23,349 nucleotides of DNA. Origin: an uncultured Eubacteriales bacterium (GTDB taxonomy: Bacteria > Bacillota > Clostridia > Oscillospirales > Oscillospiraceae). Positions 6,518-15,199 of the stretch are shown here, one piece after another. The notes under the pieces are model-generated. The model saw only the letters and a program-made list of their open reading frames with translations, was not told the origin of the DNA and made no database searches. The position numbers were made by a program, and so were the translations under genes. The stretch spans positions 1 to 23,349 of the forward strand of contig CAJKSU010000020.1 of the NCBI GenBank assembly GCA_905202605.1, written 5' to 3'. Each line of letters opens with the position of its first letter. The stretch's first letter is position 1.

Positions 6518-8296
6518 ATGAAAAGGAAGATCCTTGCAATGCTCATGGCGGCGGGAATGCTGCTGGGACTACTGGCGGGCTGCGGCAATGACACCAGCCA
6601 GAGCACGAAAAACGCTGAGGCGGAAAAGCCCGCATCCGCTCGGGCGGAAGCTCCTGTGACCGAGGAGCAGTCCGCAGCACCGGCTCAGGAGTCCGTATCC
6701 GATCAGGAGGAGGCTTCGACCATAGAGGCCGATGAGGACTATGTTTACACCGGCGAATGGGCCAGCTATCCCCTGTGCGACCCCGGCACCAAGACGCTGA
6801 CCATGTGGTGCGAGTTCCCCGGCTTTTTGAGCATGGTGGGCATTGATTCCTATCAGGACTGCTCTGTATTCAATGCGGCGGAGGAGGCCACCGGGGTCCA
6901 CATTGAGTTCACCGAGGTTTCCATGATGAACGCATCCGAGCAGTTCTCTCTGCTGTGTGCGGCCAACGATATGAAGGATATCATGGGAGGCGTTGGCTCC
7001 TACTATGGATCCACCGCCGGCGCCATTGAGGAAGAGATTATCATCGACATGGCAGCACCTGCCGAGGAGTACATGGGCAACTACATGACCATCCTCAACG
7101 ACCCCAAGTACGCCGCTTATAAGGAAAAGGCCTATAATGCCGAGGGACAGCTGGCGGAGATCACCTCGATTTCCGACGACTTCAAGCCCACCAGCGGCGC
7201 ACAGATCCGCAAGGACTGGCTGGATGCATTGAATCTTCCTATGCCGGAAACCTATGATGACTGGGAGAACACCCTCCTTGCTTTTAAGGAGAATTACGGC
7301 TGTACCAACGCACTGCTGCTCTCCGGTGTGACCCAGATGACCAACCTGATTGCAGGCTACGGCACTGCAGGCGCTGCGGAAGCGGCAATGGGCAGCTCCA
7401 GCGCAGTGAATATGTATCAGGTGGACGGCGTGATTAAGAACGGCTATCAGGACGACAGCTATCGTGCATACCTCACCATGATGCATAAGTGGTATGACGA
7501 GGGCCTGCTGTCCCGGGACTTTATCACCGCATCCTCTGACGGCTCCCAGAACAACACGGATGGACTGATTCTCTCCGGTGATTCCGGTATCTGGTTCTCT
7601 CAGGGCAACTTTATCACCCAGTACGAGACGCAGGCACAGGTTTCTGAACCGGAATTCTCCATTGAGGGTATTACCGATCCCTATTCTCCAGAGTATAACC
7701 CCGAAAAAACTACACACTTTACAACTATGACCGGCGGTAACGCAGGCGGCAACGGCGCAATGAGCATTTCTACCAACTGCGAGGATGTAAAGCTGGCATG
7801 CCAGTGGCTGGATTACTTCTGGACGGAGGAAGGCCAGCTCCTGTGCAACTACGGCATTGAGGGCGAGGGCTTTGAGTACGACGAAAACGGCACTCCCCAG
7901 TTCACCGATTTCGTCGTCAACGGCGGCAACTTCCAGTTTATGATGACCGGATACACCCTGTCCGGCGTTCCCTCTCTTCAGGACTTCGATAAGTCCTTCT
8001 TCACCTATGGCGATAATGTCCTTGAGGCCTTTGACACATGGGCTTCCTGTGTGGATGACCTTTACACTCTGCCCGCAGCACTGACGCTGAACACCGAGCA
8101 GAACGAGGCATACAGCTCCAAGTTCAATGACATTAACACCATGGCAGAGGAACGGATTGGCAAGTTTATTACCGGTGAGATGGATATCGAGACCCAGTGG
8201 GATGCGTTCCAGCAGGATCTTACTTCCATGGGAATTCAGGACTGCATCGATATCTATCAGGAGGCATACGACACCTATATGGCGTCCAAGGCCTGA
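6518..8296 (+). CDS. extracellular solute-binding lipoprotein (ABC-transporter type)
   Basis: 592 residues with AGAAGGAGG ahead of ATG 6518. A lipoprotein signal peptide ends in LLAGC, giving lipidated Cys22. A Ser/Glu/Ala-rich linker to about residue 75 would tether it above the membrane. The mature part resembles family 1 (sugar/oligosaccharide, LplA/LipO-like) binding proteins: TLTMWCEFPGF near the start, AQIRKDWLDALNLPMPETYDDW in the middle, then an aromatic-rich second lobe. It should capture a carbohydrate or similar ligand outside the cell and hand it to an ABC permease. No permease or ATPase gene flanks it. It has its own promoter and a terminator follows, so it is an orphan that must borrow a transporter or act as a sensor. 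The ligand cannot be told. Confidence 0.88.
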   Translation: MKRKILAMLMAAGMLLGLLAGCGNDTSQSTKNAEAEKPASARAEAPVTEEQSAAPAQESVSDQEEASTIEADEDYVYTGEWASYPLCDPGTKTLTMWCEFPGFLSMVGIDSYQDCSVFNAAEEATGVHIEFTEVSMMNASEQFSLLCAANDMKDIMGGVGSYYGSTAGAIEEEIIIDMAAPAEEYMGNYMTILNDPKYAAYKEKAYNAEGQLAEITSISDDFKPTSGAQIRKDWLDALNLPMPETYDDWENTLLAFKENYGCTNALLLSGVTQMTNLIAGYGTAGAAEAAMGSSSAVNMYQVDGVIKNGYQDDSYRAYLTMMHKWYDEGLLSRDFITASSDGSQNNTDGLILSGDSGIWFSQGNFITQYETQAQVSEPEFSIEGITDPYSPEYNPEKTTHFTTMTGGNAGGNGAMSISTNCEDVKLACQWLDYFWTEEGQLLCNYGIEGEGFEYDENGTPQFTDFVVNGGNFQFMMTGYTLSGVPSLQDFDKSFFTYGDNVLEAFDTWASCVDDLYTLPAALTLNTEQNEAYSSKFNDINTMAEERIGKFITGEMDIETQWDAFQQDLTSMGIQDCIDIYQEAYDTYMASKA

Positions 8297-8332
8297 GCCG
8301 GAATATCGCTCAGAGTACCGCATAGAATTACT

Positions 8333-8366
8333 GGCAGGGTCTGCGATTGCAGGCCCTGCCATTCTG
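8333..8366 (+). terminator. terminator after the solute-binding protein gene
   Basis: GGCAGGG/CCCTGCC (7 bp), one mismatch, then CTGC/GCAG inside, followed by ATTCTGT. The stem is strong but the U-tract is poor. Confidence 0.6.
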
Positions 8367-8463
8367 TATGCCTGCGGAGAACAAAGCCTGAAATTCTACC
8401 AATTTCTTAGGGGGAAATTCTCAAAATCTTAACAAATAGTTACTGTTCAAACAGGCGGCGCTA

Positions 8464-8472
8464 TGGTATAAT
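8464..8472 (+). promoter_or_regulatory. extended -10 promoter of the SLH protein gene
   Basis: TGGTATAAT carries a perfect -10 (8467-8472) with the TG extension. No strong -35 is present; TGTTCA lies 17 bases upstream. The start codon is 45 bases downstream. Confidence 0.6.
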
Positions 8473-8517
8473 AATCGGGTACTGTATATTTGTTGCAACA
8501 TTGTATGGAGGCGTTAC

Positions 8518-9975
8518 ATGCGAAAGCGGATTACTGCGCTATTTCTTACGGTGGTGCTGCTGCTGACCATGATTCCGGGCGTAATGGCGGTGGATTCCTC
8601 CGCCATTACGGATATTCGGGGGCATTGGGCGGAGCAGTCGATCCTCTGGGCGCTGGATGAGAATATATTTCAGGGAACCACAGATACTACCTTTCACCCC
8701 AACGGCACCATGACCCGCGGAATGTTTGTCACCGTTCTTGGGCGCATGGCTGGGGTGGAGCCGCAGGAGTATCAGGATATCTATCTGGAGCAGCTGTTTA
8801 CCGATGTTTCGGCAGGCGCTTACTATGCCCCTTATGTCAATTGGGCGGTGCGCTATGGCATCGCAAAGGGAACTTCGGACGGAAGGTTTTCTCCCGATAC
8901 GCCGGTAACCCGTCAGCAGATGGCGGTCTTTCTGGTGCGCTTTGCCTCTATTTATAATTATGAGCTGCGGAGCGTGAACAATAACGTGGCAGATTCCTTT
9001 CTGGACGCTGATTCGGTGTCTGGTTATGCTGCGGAGGCAGTGGAAACCATGCGGATGACCGGCCTGCTCAATGGTCGGATTCGGGACGGCGGCTACATAT
9101 TTGACCCCAACAGCAGCGCCACCAGAGCGGAATGCGCCGTGGTGTTTCAGCGCCTTGTGAGCAGCATGCAGCCATGGGACAATCGAGAACTGACTGACCC
9201 GAATGGTATTCAAATTACCGGAGATACCGATTCTCTCGGCGTCGGTGAATGGACGTATCTGGAGGCGGCGGTGTCTCCGGCAGAGGCCACCAATCAGACG
9301 GTGACATGGGTTTCGTCCAATCCCGCAGTGGCGACGGTGGGGCTTTCCGGCAAGGTCACGGCAGTGGGCGAGGGTACGGCGGAGATTTACGCCTATACAT
9401 GGAATGGGCTGTATGAAAGCTGGAGTATTACCTGTACCCGCCGTGCTGACACGGCCTATGACGGCGAAACCTATGCGGAAAAGTGCATTCGTGTATTTGG
9501 GGAGGAGGTTCCCAACCCAAGGCGCTATTACCAGACAGCGCAGGAGGCTGCCAGCCATATGGTGACCATTACGATTCGTGTCTGGGATTTTACTGACAGC
9601 AGCAGAACCACAAAGACCACCAAGTACTTAACGCTTCAGGTGCATGAGAACATGGCGGATACCTATACTGCCATTTTTGAGGAAATCTATAACGGCAGTG
9701 AGCAGTTCCCCATTAAGGCCATCGGCTGCTACCGCTGGGAGCCCGGCTCGGAGCATATGCCGGGTTTGGCCGTGGATATCAACCCCATTGAGAACTATGA
9801 ATGCACGCTGGACGGCACGCCAACCACTGGATCCTATTGGAAGCCCGGTGAGGATCCCTATTCGATTCTGGCGGACGGCGACGTGGTGAATGCATTCCGG
9901 AAATATGGCTTTGGCTGGGGCGGCAACTGGCGCACGAAAAAGGACTATATGCATTTTAGCTATTTTTCCACTTGA
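8518..9975 (+). CDS. surface-anchored SLH / Big2 / M15-type D,D- or L,D-peptidase
   Basis: 485 residues with TGGAGG seven bases before ATG 8518. A signal peptide covers about 1-24 (cut after GVMA). Three SLH domains follow (about 29-72, 88-136 and 155-212), then a bacterial Ig-like Big2 domain at about 228-305 with NQTVTWVSSNPAVATV. The C-terminal M15 peptidase domain (about 340-485) has the metal ligands in SEHMPGLAVDINP (H413, D420) and DYMHF (H479). SLH domains bind secondary cell-wall polymers, so the enzyme is probably held on the wall while it trims peptidoglycan stem peptides, like VanY/LdcB-type carboxypeptidases. It stands alone between its own promoter and a terminator. Substrate bond (D,D or L,D) cannot be told from the sequence. 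Confidence 0.88.
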   Translation: MRKRITALFLTVVLLLTMIPGVMAVDSSAITDIRGHWAEQSILWALDENIFQGTTDTTFHPNGTMTRGMFVTVLGRMAGVEPQEYQDIYLEQLFTDVSAGAYYAPYVNWAVRYGIAKGTSDGRFSPDTPVTRQQMAVFLVRFASIYNYELRSVNNNVADSFLDADSVSGYAAEAVETMRMTGLLNGRIRDGGYIFDPNSSATRAECAVVFQRLVSSMQPWDNRELTDPNGIQITGDTDSLGVGEWTYLEAAVSPAEATNQTVTWVSSNPAVATVGLSGKVTAVGEGTAEIYAYTWNGLYESWSITCTRRADTAYDGETYAEKCIRVFGEEVPNPRRYYQTAQEAASHMVTITIRVWDFTDSSRTTKTTKYLTLQVHENMADTYTAIFEEIYNGSEQFPIKAIGCYRWEPGSEHMPGLAVDINPIENYECTLDGTPTTGSYWKPGEDPYSILADGDVVNAFRKYGFGWGGNWRTKKDYMHFSYFST

Positions 9976-9983
9976 TTCACATG

Positions 9984-10015
9984 GTAGACGCCGCAACGCG
10001 GCGTCTACGTTCATA
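9984..10015 (+). terminator. terminator after the SLH peptidase gene
   Basis: Perfect 11-bp stem GTAGACGCCGC/GCGGCGTCTAC (9984-9994 with 9998-10008), followed by a weak GTTCATAAT tract. It could act on either strand. Confidence 0.65.
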
Positions 10016-10068
10016 ATCGGCACTATGACCCGGATCGGGGCGCAGGCAACAGAAAGGAACGTATCCCT

Positions 10069-12519
10069 ATGGGAAAGAAAGCACCGGCAGCGCCGGAGGT
10101 TACAAGGAAAGCACAGACCATTCCGGTGTACAATCCGCCGCATACTGAGGGGCTGGACGAAGGAAGCGTCCGACTGCGGGTACAGGCGGGGCTTCGGAAT
10201 GTGCAGGTGGAATCACCCACCAAGTCGGAAAAGCAAATTATTCAGGACAACTGCCTGACCTATTTCAACCTGATTTTTATCATTCTGGCAGCATGCCTTG
10301 CAGTGGTGGGCGCTTTTGGAGATATGCTTTTTCTGGGCATCGCCATCACCAATACCGCCATCGGCATTTTTCAGGAGATCCGCTCCAAGCGCACCATTGA
10401 CCAGCTGACGCTGATGACGGCACGCAAGGTGCCGGCAATCCGCAGTGGGAAGCGGGTTATGGTGGAATCGGATCAGCTGGTGCGGGATGATATTGTGGAG
10501 TTTGCCGCCGGAGATCAGATCTGTGCCGATGCGGTGGTCCGCGTGGGACAGGTGCAGGTGAATGAATCTCTGATTACCGGCGAGGAGGACGCTATCGTCA
10601 AGCGGACTGGCGATGTACTTTTATCCGGCAGCTTTGTGGTGTCCGGGCGGTGCAAGGCACAGCTAACGCAGGTGGGGGCAGACTCCTATGCCTCTAAGCT
10701 GACCATAGAGGCCAAGAAGGATATCAAGGTCGGTGCCTCTGAAATGATGGCATCTTTGGATAGGGTTATTCGGGTCATCGGCATTGCCATGATTCCGCTG
10801 GGCATCGTCCTGTTTATCAAACAGTTCAAAGTGCTGGAACTGGGACTGCAGGCCTCGGTCAAGGCAACGGTTGCGGCGCTGATCGGCATGATCCCGGAGG
10901 GGCTGTATCTCCTCACCAGTGTGGCGCTGGCGGTCAGCGTGATTCGGCTGGCTCAGAAGCATGTGCTGACGCAGGATATGAACTGCATTGAGAATCTGGC
11001 GCGTGTAGATGTACTCTGCGTGGATAAAACCGGCACGATCACGGAAAATGTTATGGAGCCGGGGGATCCAGTCCCGCTGGGGGATGTGGAGTATCATCGG
11101 GTTACGGATATTCTGTCGGAAATTTATGGCGCCGCAAAGGCGGATAATGACACCGGACGTGCCATGGCGGATAAGTTCTGTAAGGAGCCGAAGTGGACGG
11201 CGAAGAAGATCATCCCGTTCTCCTCGGCGACAAAATGGACCGGCGTAGTATTTGAGGAGCAAGGCAGCTTTCTGGTGGGCGCACCGGAATTCATTATGAG
11301 CGCCCGTTATGACGAGGTTGGTGAAGCGGTGGAGAGTTGGAGCAGCCGGGGCTACCGGGTGTTGCTGCTGGCCTATTATGACGGGGTGCCGGAACCGGGA
11401 AATCTGGTGGTGGGGGCGGTGACACCGCTGGCGCTAATTCCACTGACCAACCGCATTCGTCCGGAAGCACCGGAGACATTCCGATATTTTACCCAGCAGG
11501 GCGTTTCCATTCGGGTTATTTCAGGAGATAATCCGGTGACTGTTTCGGAGGTGGCGCGGCAGGCGGGCATTTCCGATGCAGATCTGTATGTGGATGCTTC
11601 GACCTTACAGACGGATGAAGAAATTGATGAGGCGGCAGAGCATTACGCGGTATTCGGACGCGTTACTCCGGAGCAGAAGCGGAAGCTGGTAAAGGCCATG
11701 CAGAAGGCGGGGCATACCGTTGCCATGACCGGCGACGGCGTCAACGACGTGCTGGCACTCAAGGATGCGGACTGCGGAATTGCCATGGCCTCCGGTGCAG
11801 ATGCGGCATGTCAGGTGGCGCAGCTGGTGCTGCTGGATTCCGATTTTTCCACCATGCCTCAGGTAGTAGACGAGGGACGCCGCGTCATTAACAACATTCA
11901 GCGGGCTGCATCGCTGTTCTTTGTAAAGAATATTTTCTCATTCCTGATTTCGGTCATTTCACTGTTTGTGGATATGCCGTATCCGCTGGTGCCGCTGCAT
12001 CTTTCCGTCATCAGCGGTCTGACCATCGGCGCACCGGCGTTCTTTCTGGCGCTGGAGCCGAACCATGAGCGGGTTAAGGGAAAATTTATTACCAATGTGT
12101 TCTTAAAGGCATTGCCGGGCGGCCTGACCAATGTGATCTTGATCTTGCTGATCGAGGCGTTTGTGGCGGTGTTCCATTTCCCCACGGAGCAGCTCTATAC
12201 CATGAGCGCGGTGGTGCTTGCGATCGTCGGCCTGCGGGTGCTGTATCAGGTGTCTCAGCCGATCGACTGGAAGCGAGGCGTCCTGATCGCCGCGATGGCG
12301 CTGGCGGAACTGGTCTGCTTTACGGTGCTGTCGCCGATCTTTGGATTTACGGCACCCACATTGAAAACGGGACTGGTTCTGGCGGTGTTTATGATGCTGT
12401 CCTTCCAGATCATGCGGACGGTGCTGATGATTTTTGAAAAAACGGAGCTTTTGATTCAGAAGCTGCGGGAAAAACGTCAGGAACGGATGACGCTCCCTGT
12501 GTTCCGCAAAAAGCAGTGA
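10069..12519 (+). CDS. cation-transporting P-type ATPase, Exp7-like
   Basis: 816 residues from ATG 10069 with AAAGGA about 11 bases upstream. P-type ATPase landmarks are complete: an M1-M2 helix pair at about 62-105, the actuator motif TGE (170-172), the M4 motif PEGL (276-279), the phosphorylation site DKTGT (Asp319) and the hinge TGDGVND (554-560). A C-terminal membrane bundle of about six helices follows. No N-terminal heavy-metal domain is present. The M6 region reads LHLSVISGLTIGAPAFFLALEPN. It lacks the Asn/Asp ligands of calcium pumps and resembles the poorly characterised Exp7-type group. The cation is therefore unknown. The gene lies after a terminator and no clear promoter is seen. 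wecB follows but has its own promoter. Confidence 0.9.
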   Translation: MGKKAPAAPEVTRKAQTIPVYNPPHTEGLDEGSVRLRVQAGLRNVQVESPTKSEKQIIQDNCLTYFNLIFIILAACLAVVGAFGDMLFLGIAITNTAIGIFQEIRSKRTIDQLTLMTARKVPAIRSGKRVMVESDQLVRDDIVEFAAGDQICADAVVRVGQVQVNESLITGEEDAIVKRTGDVLLSGSFVVSGRCKAQLTQVGADSYASKLTIEAKKDIKVGASEMMASLDRVIRVIGIAMIPLGIVLFIKQFKVLELGLQASVKATVAALIGMIPEGLYLLTSVALAVSVIRLAQKHVLTQDMNCIENLARVDVLCVDKTGTITENVMEPGDPVPLGDVEYHRVTDILSEIYGAAKADNDTGRAMADKFCKEPKWTAKKIIPFSSATKWTGVVFEEQGSFLVGAPEFIMSARYDEVGEAVESWSSRGYRVLLLAYYDGVPEPGNLVVGAVTPLALIPLTNRIRPEAPETFRYFTQQGVSIRVISGDNPVTVSEVARQAGISDADLYVDASTLQTDEEIDEAAEHYAVFGRVTPEQKRKLVKAMQKAGHTVAMTGDGVNDVLALKDADCGIAMASGADAACQVAQLVLLDSDFSTMPQVVDEGRRVINNIQRAASLFFVKNIFSFLISVISLFVDMPYPLVPLHLSVISGLTIGAPAFFLALEPNHERVKGKFITNVFLKALPGGLTNVILILLIEAFVAVFHFPTEQLYTMSAVVLAIVGLRVLYQVSQPIDWKRGVLIAAMALAELVCFTVLSPIFGFTAPTLKTGLVLAVFMMLSFQIMRTVLMIFEKTELLIQKLREKRQERMTLPVFRKKQ

Positions 12520-12571
12520 GGCATTTTGTGCGCAGATTGCGGGCAAACTTTTGACTGTGACCTGAATTATG

Positions 12572-12600
12572 TTGACGGAACGGGAAAATCAGGGTAGAAT
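12572..12600 (+). promoter_or_regulatory. sigma-A promoter of the epimerase gene
   Basis: -35 TTGACG (12572-12577), 17-base spacer, -10 TAGAAT (12595-12600). The ATG at 12599 lies inside the -10, so the message must use the GTG at 12635. Confidence 0.7.
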
Positions 12601-12634
12601 GAATACGAATGCGACAAAGAAAAGAGGGATTTCT

Positions 12635-13738
12635 GTGAAAACGGTCATGCTGGTGTTTGGAACCAGACCGGAAGCGATTAAGATGTGTCCGCTGGTCAAA
12701 GAACTGAAAAAGCGGGATAATCTGAGAACCGTGGTATGCGTCAGCGGCCAGCATCGGCAAATGCTGGATATGGTTCTGGATACCTTTGACGTAAAGCCGG
12801 AATTCGATCTGTCAATCATGAAGCAGCGGCAGACACTGTTCGATGTGACCACGGAGATCCTCTCGTCCATCCGCACGGTGCTGGAGGAGGTCAAGCCGGA
12901 CGTGGTACTGGTACACGGCGATACGTCCACCACCTTTGTGACGGCGCTGGCCTGCTTTTATATGCAGATCCCTGTGGGACATGTGGAGGCCGGACTGCGC
13001 ACCTATAACCTCTATAGCCCCTATCCGGAGGAGTTCAACCGGCAGGCAGTCAGCATTATCAGCCAGTTCAATTTCGCACCCACGGAAATGGCGCGGCAGA
13101 ATCTGCTGCGGGAGCAGCGGGATGACAGCAAGATCTATGTCACCGGCAACACCGGCATTGACGCCCTGCGCACTACAGTGCGGGAGGACTATTCCCATCC
13201 GGAGCTGGAATGGGCTGCGGGAAGCCGGCTGATCCTGATTACAGCGCACCGGCGGGAGAATCTGGGGCAGCCCATGGTGCATATGTTCCGGGCGATTCGC
13301 CGGGTGTGCGACGAGCATCCGGATATCAAGGTGATCTATCCCATTCATATGAATCCTGTAGTGCGGGAGATCGCAGAGCAGGAGCTGGGCGGCGATGAAC
13401 GAATTCACTTGATTGAGCCGCTGGATGTGTTGGATTTTCACAATTTTATGGCACGCTGCTTCCTGATTCTGACGGATTCCGGCGGTGTGCAGGAAGAAGC
13501 GCCGTCCCTTGGAAAGCCGGTGCTGGTCATGCGGGATACCACCGAGCGCCCGGAGGGAATTGCCGCCGGTACGCTGAAGCTGGTGGGAACAGATGAGGAG
13601 AATATTTACCGTAGCTTCTGTCTGCTGCTGGAGGACGAACAGACTTATACCGCAATGTCGGAGGCATCCAATCCCTATGGTGACGGGCATGCGTCGGAGC
13701 GGATTGCGGATATTTTAGAGAGAGAATTGGAAGGATGA
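12635..13738 (+). CDS. wecB: UDP-N-acetylglucosamine 2-epimerase (non-hydrolysing)
   Basis: 367 residues from GTG 12635, preceded by AGAGGG. The frame stays open to 12569, but those earlier ATGs lie in or before the promoter, and family members begin at the same point with VFGTRPEAIKM. Conserved sites: GTRPEA (9-14), VHGDTSTT, HVEAGLRT, the catalytic-region TAHRREN, and DSGGVQEEAP in the nucleotide-binding C domain. The enzyme interconverts UDP-GlcNAc and UDP-ManNAc in the cytoplasm, supplying ManNAc for wall teichoic acid linkage units, secondary wall polymers or capsule. The XpaC-family gene begins seven bases after its stop, so the two are probably co-transcribed. The mnaA name is equally valid. 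Confidence 0.94.
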   Translation: MKTVMLVFGTRPEAIKMCPLVKELKKRDNLRTVVCVSGQHRQMLDMVLDTFDVKPEFDLSIMKQRQTLFDVTTEILSSIRTVLEEVKPDVVLVHGDTSTTFVTALACFYMQIPVGHVEAGLRTYNLYSPYPEEFNRQAVSIISQFNFAPTEMARQNLLREQRDDSKIYVTGNTGIDALRTTVREDYSHPELEWAAGSRLILITAHRRENLGQPMVHMFRAIRRVCDEHPDIKVIYPIHMNPVVREIAEQELGGDERIHLIEPLDVLDFHNFMARCFLILTDSGGVQEEAPSLGKPVLVMRDTTERPEGIAAGTLKLVGTDEENIYRSFCLLLEDEQTYTAMSEASNPYGDGHASERIADILERELEG

Positions 13739-13745
13739 GAGTTGC

Positions 13746-15110
13746 ATGAGCGATTCCAAGGGTGGAAGATGGGAATTTGATCAAGAGGGAAACGTACACT
13801 ATATTCCCCCGGAGGAGCAGAGCGGGAACGATTCTGAGGATCGGGTGGACGGAGCCTACCGAAAAAGCTATCAGTTTCATTCGACGGATAATCACTATAA
13901 TATTAACATTCAGAAGGATAGTAGACGGAGGAAAAGCAATAATGATAAGGGCTGGCACTGGCTTTTTATTGTGCTGGGCTTTATGATGTTCTGGCCCATT
14001 GGACTTGTATTGTTGTTTTTGGAAATTTCAGGCAAGTGGCCGGGGGATAAGCAGGTGCAGCGGGAAATTGACCGGGCTGCCAATGCCGCAAAGAAGGCCG
14101 CAGCGCAGGCCAAAACTGGCTACCAGCAGGTGCAGCAGAATTCAAAGCGCCAGACTGCGCAGCCTTCGCAGTCCTACCAGAGCGCGCAGACCGCAAAGCC
14201 GGGGAAAAAGGACCGGAATCAACAGCGCATGGAAGCGAAGGCTCACGGGTTCGGAAATATCCGGCTGCTTCGTGTTCTGGGCGGCATTTTGGGCGGCGTA
14301 TTCGGCTTTGCCTTTGTGATGCAGCTGATTGATGAGGTGACCTATTTCTTTGACCTTGGGTATCTGCTGCGGCAGACGCTGCCGCTGCTGGCACTGTGCC
14401 TTGCCGGCCTTGCGCTGTTGGGCATGGCGGGAAGTCGGACGCGGAAGATGAAAAAATTCCGGAAGTATTTGACCATGATCGGGCGGAAGGACGAGATTTC
14501 TATTTCGGCGTTGGCAAAGGCCATGGGTAATTCCGAAAAGAAGACCGCTCAGGAGCTGGAGGAAATGCTGGAGCGGGATTACTTTGACAGCGGCTATATT
14601 GACGTGGCGCGGAATGTACTGGTGCTGAAGGAGGGCGGAATTTCCGAGGAGCCGGAACCGGCGCCGCAGAATACATCTAACGAGCAGGCGGAAAGCGTTG
14701 CGGACAGCACGCTCAAGCATATCCGTCAGATCAACGATGACATTGACAACCCGGAGCTGAGCCGAAAGATTGACCGCATCGAGGAATTGACTGCAAAGAT
14801 TTTCCGGCTTCTGGAAGCGAGACCCGAAAAGGCCGGAGAGCTGAAAAGCTTCATGAACTACTATTTGCCTCAAACGCTGAAAATTCTGGAGAATTATGCA
14901 AAGCTGGAGGAGCAGGATGTGGACGGCGAAAATATCCGGGAGACGAAGCAGAAGATTGAAGGTATGATGGATAAAATTGTAGATGGCTATGAAGCTCAGC
15001 TGGACAAGCTGTTTGAGGATGATGCGCTGGATATTTCGGCGGACCTCAAGGTCATGGAGAGTATGCTGGAAAAGGACGGCCTGACTGCCGATAACGAACT
15101 CAGGCTTTGA
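13746..15110 (+). CDS. XpaC-family (5-bromo-4-chloroindolyl phosphate hydrolysis) membrane protein
   Basis: 454 residues. Layout: a polar N terminus, one hydrophobic helix (about 71-94), a Lys/Gln/Ala-rich linker (100-165), two more helices (about 174-196 and 210-229), then a cytoplasmic-looking helical domain. Its C-terminal part (SFMNYYLPQTLKILENYAKL and the following helices) matches the XpaC family. The name comes from a hydrolysis phenotype in Bacillus, and the real biochemical role is unsettled. XpaC is often paired with TelA (tellurite resistance family) but no telA lies here. A short winged-helix-like stretch around 240-290 (RKDEISISALAKAMG...) may precede the XpaC core. The start sits seven bases after wecB, with AAGGATGAGAG serving as ribosome site. 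Confidence 0.8.
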   Translation: MSDSKGGRWEFDQEGNVHYIPPEEQSGNDSEDRVDGAYRKSYQFHSTDNHYNINIQKDSRRRKSNNDKGWHWLFIVLGFMMFWPIGLVLLFLEISGKWPGDKQVQREIDRAANAAKKAAAQAKTGYQQVQQNSKRQTAQPSQSYQSAQTAKPGKKDRNQQRMEAKAHGFGNIRLLRVLGGILGGVFGFAFVMQLIDEVTYFFDLGYLLRQTLPLLALCLAGLALLGMAGSRTRKMKKFRKYLTMIGRKDEISISALAKAMGNSEKKTAQELEEMLERDYFDSGYIDVARNVLVLKEGGISEEPEPAPQNTSNEQAESVADSTLKHIRQINDDIDNPELSRKIDRIEELTAKIFRLLEARPEKAGELKSFMNYYLPQTLKILENYAKLEEQDVDGENIRETKQKIEGMMDKIVDGYEAQLDKLFEDDALDISADLKVMESMLEKDGLTADNELRL

Positions 15111-15114
15111 ACAG

Positions 15115-15150
15115 ATCGCTCTGCGGATTCTTCCGCAGAGCGATTATAAA
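15115..15150 (+). terminator. terminator after the wecB-xpaC unit
   Basis: Perfect 12-bp stem ATCGCTCTGCGG/CCGCAGAGCGAT with a 6-base loop (15115-15144), followed by TATAAA. The U-tract is poor, but the stem is strong and the position five bases after the stop is right. Confidence 0.7.
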
Positions 15151-15164
15151 ATTCCGGAAAACCC

Positions 15165-15193
15165 TTGACATCGGAGCATAGATGTGCTAAAAT
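15165..15193 (+). promoter_or_regulatory. sigma-A promoter of the infC-rpmI-rplT operon
   Basis: -35 TTGACA (15165-15170), 17-base spacer, -10 TAAAAT (15188-15193). Its transcript would start near 15200, at the head of the long leader. Confidence 0.85.
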
Positions 15194-15199
15194 GTCCAA

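Noticed and set aside
6569..8362. 597-codon minus-strand ORF opposite the solute-binding protein
   Set aside because: It is the antisense shadow of a gene with a clear signal peptide, promoter and terminator. Its own product has no domain and no ribosome site.
3971..10071. Similar leader words (AAGGAACG-ATCCCTATG) before the 46-residue peptide and before the P-type ATPase
   Set aside because: Only about 16 bases match with one indel and the flanks differ. Chance similarity around a ribosome site is sufficient.
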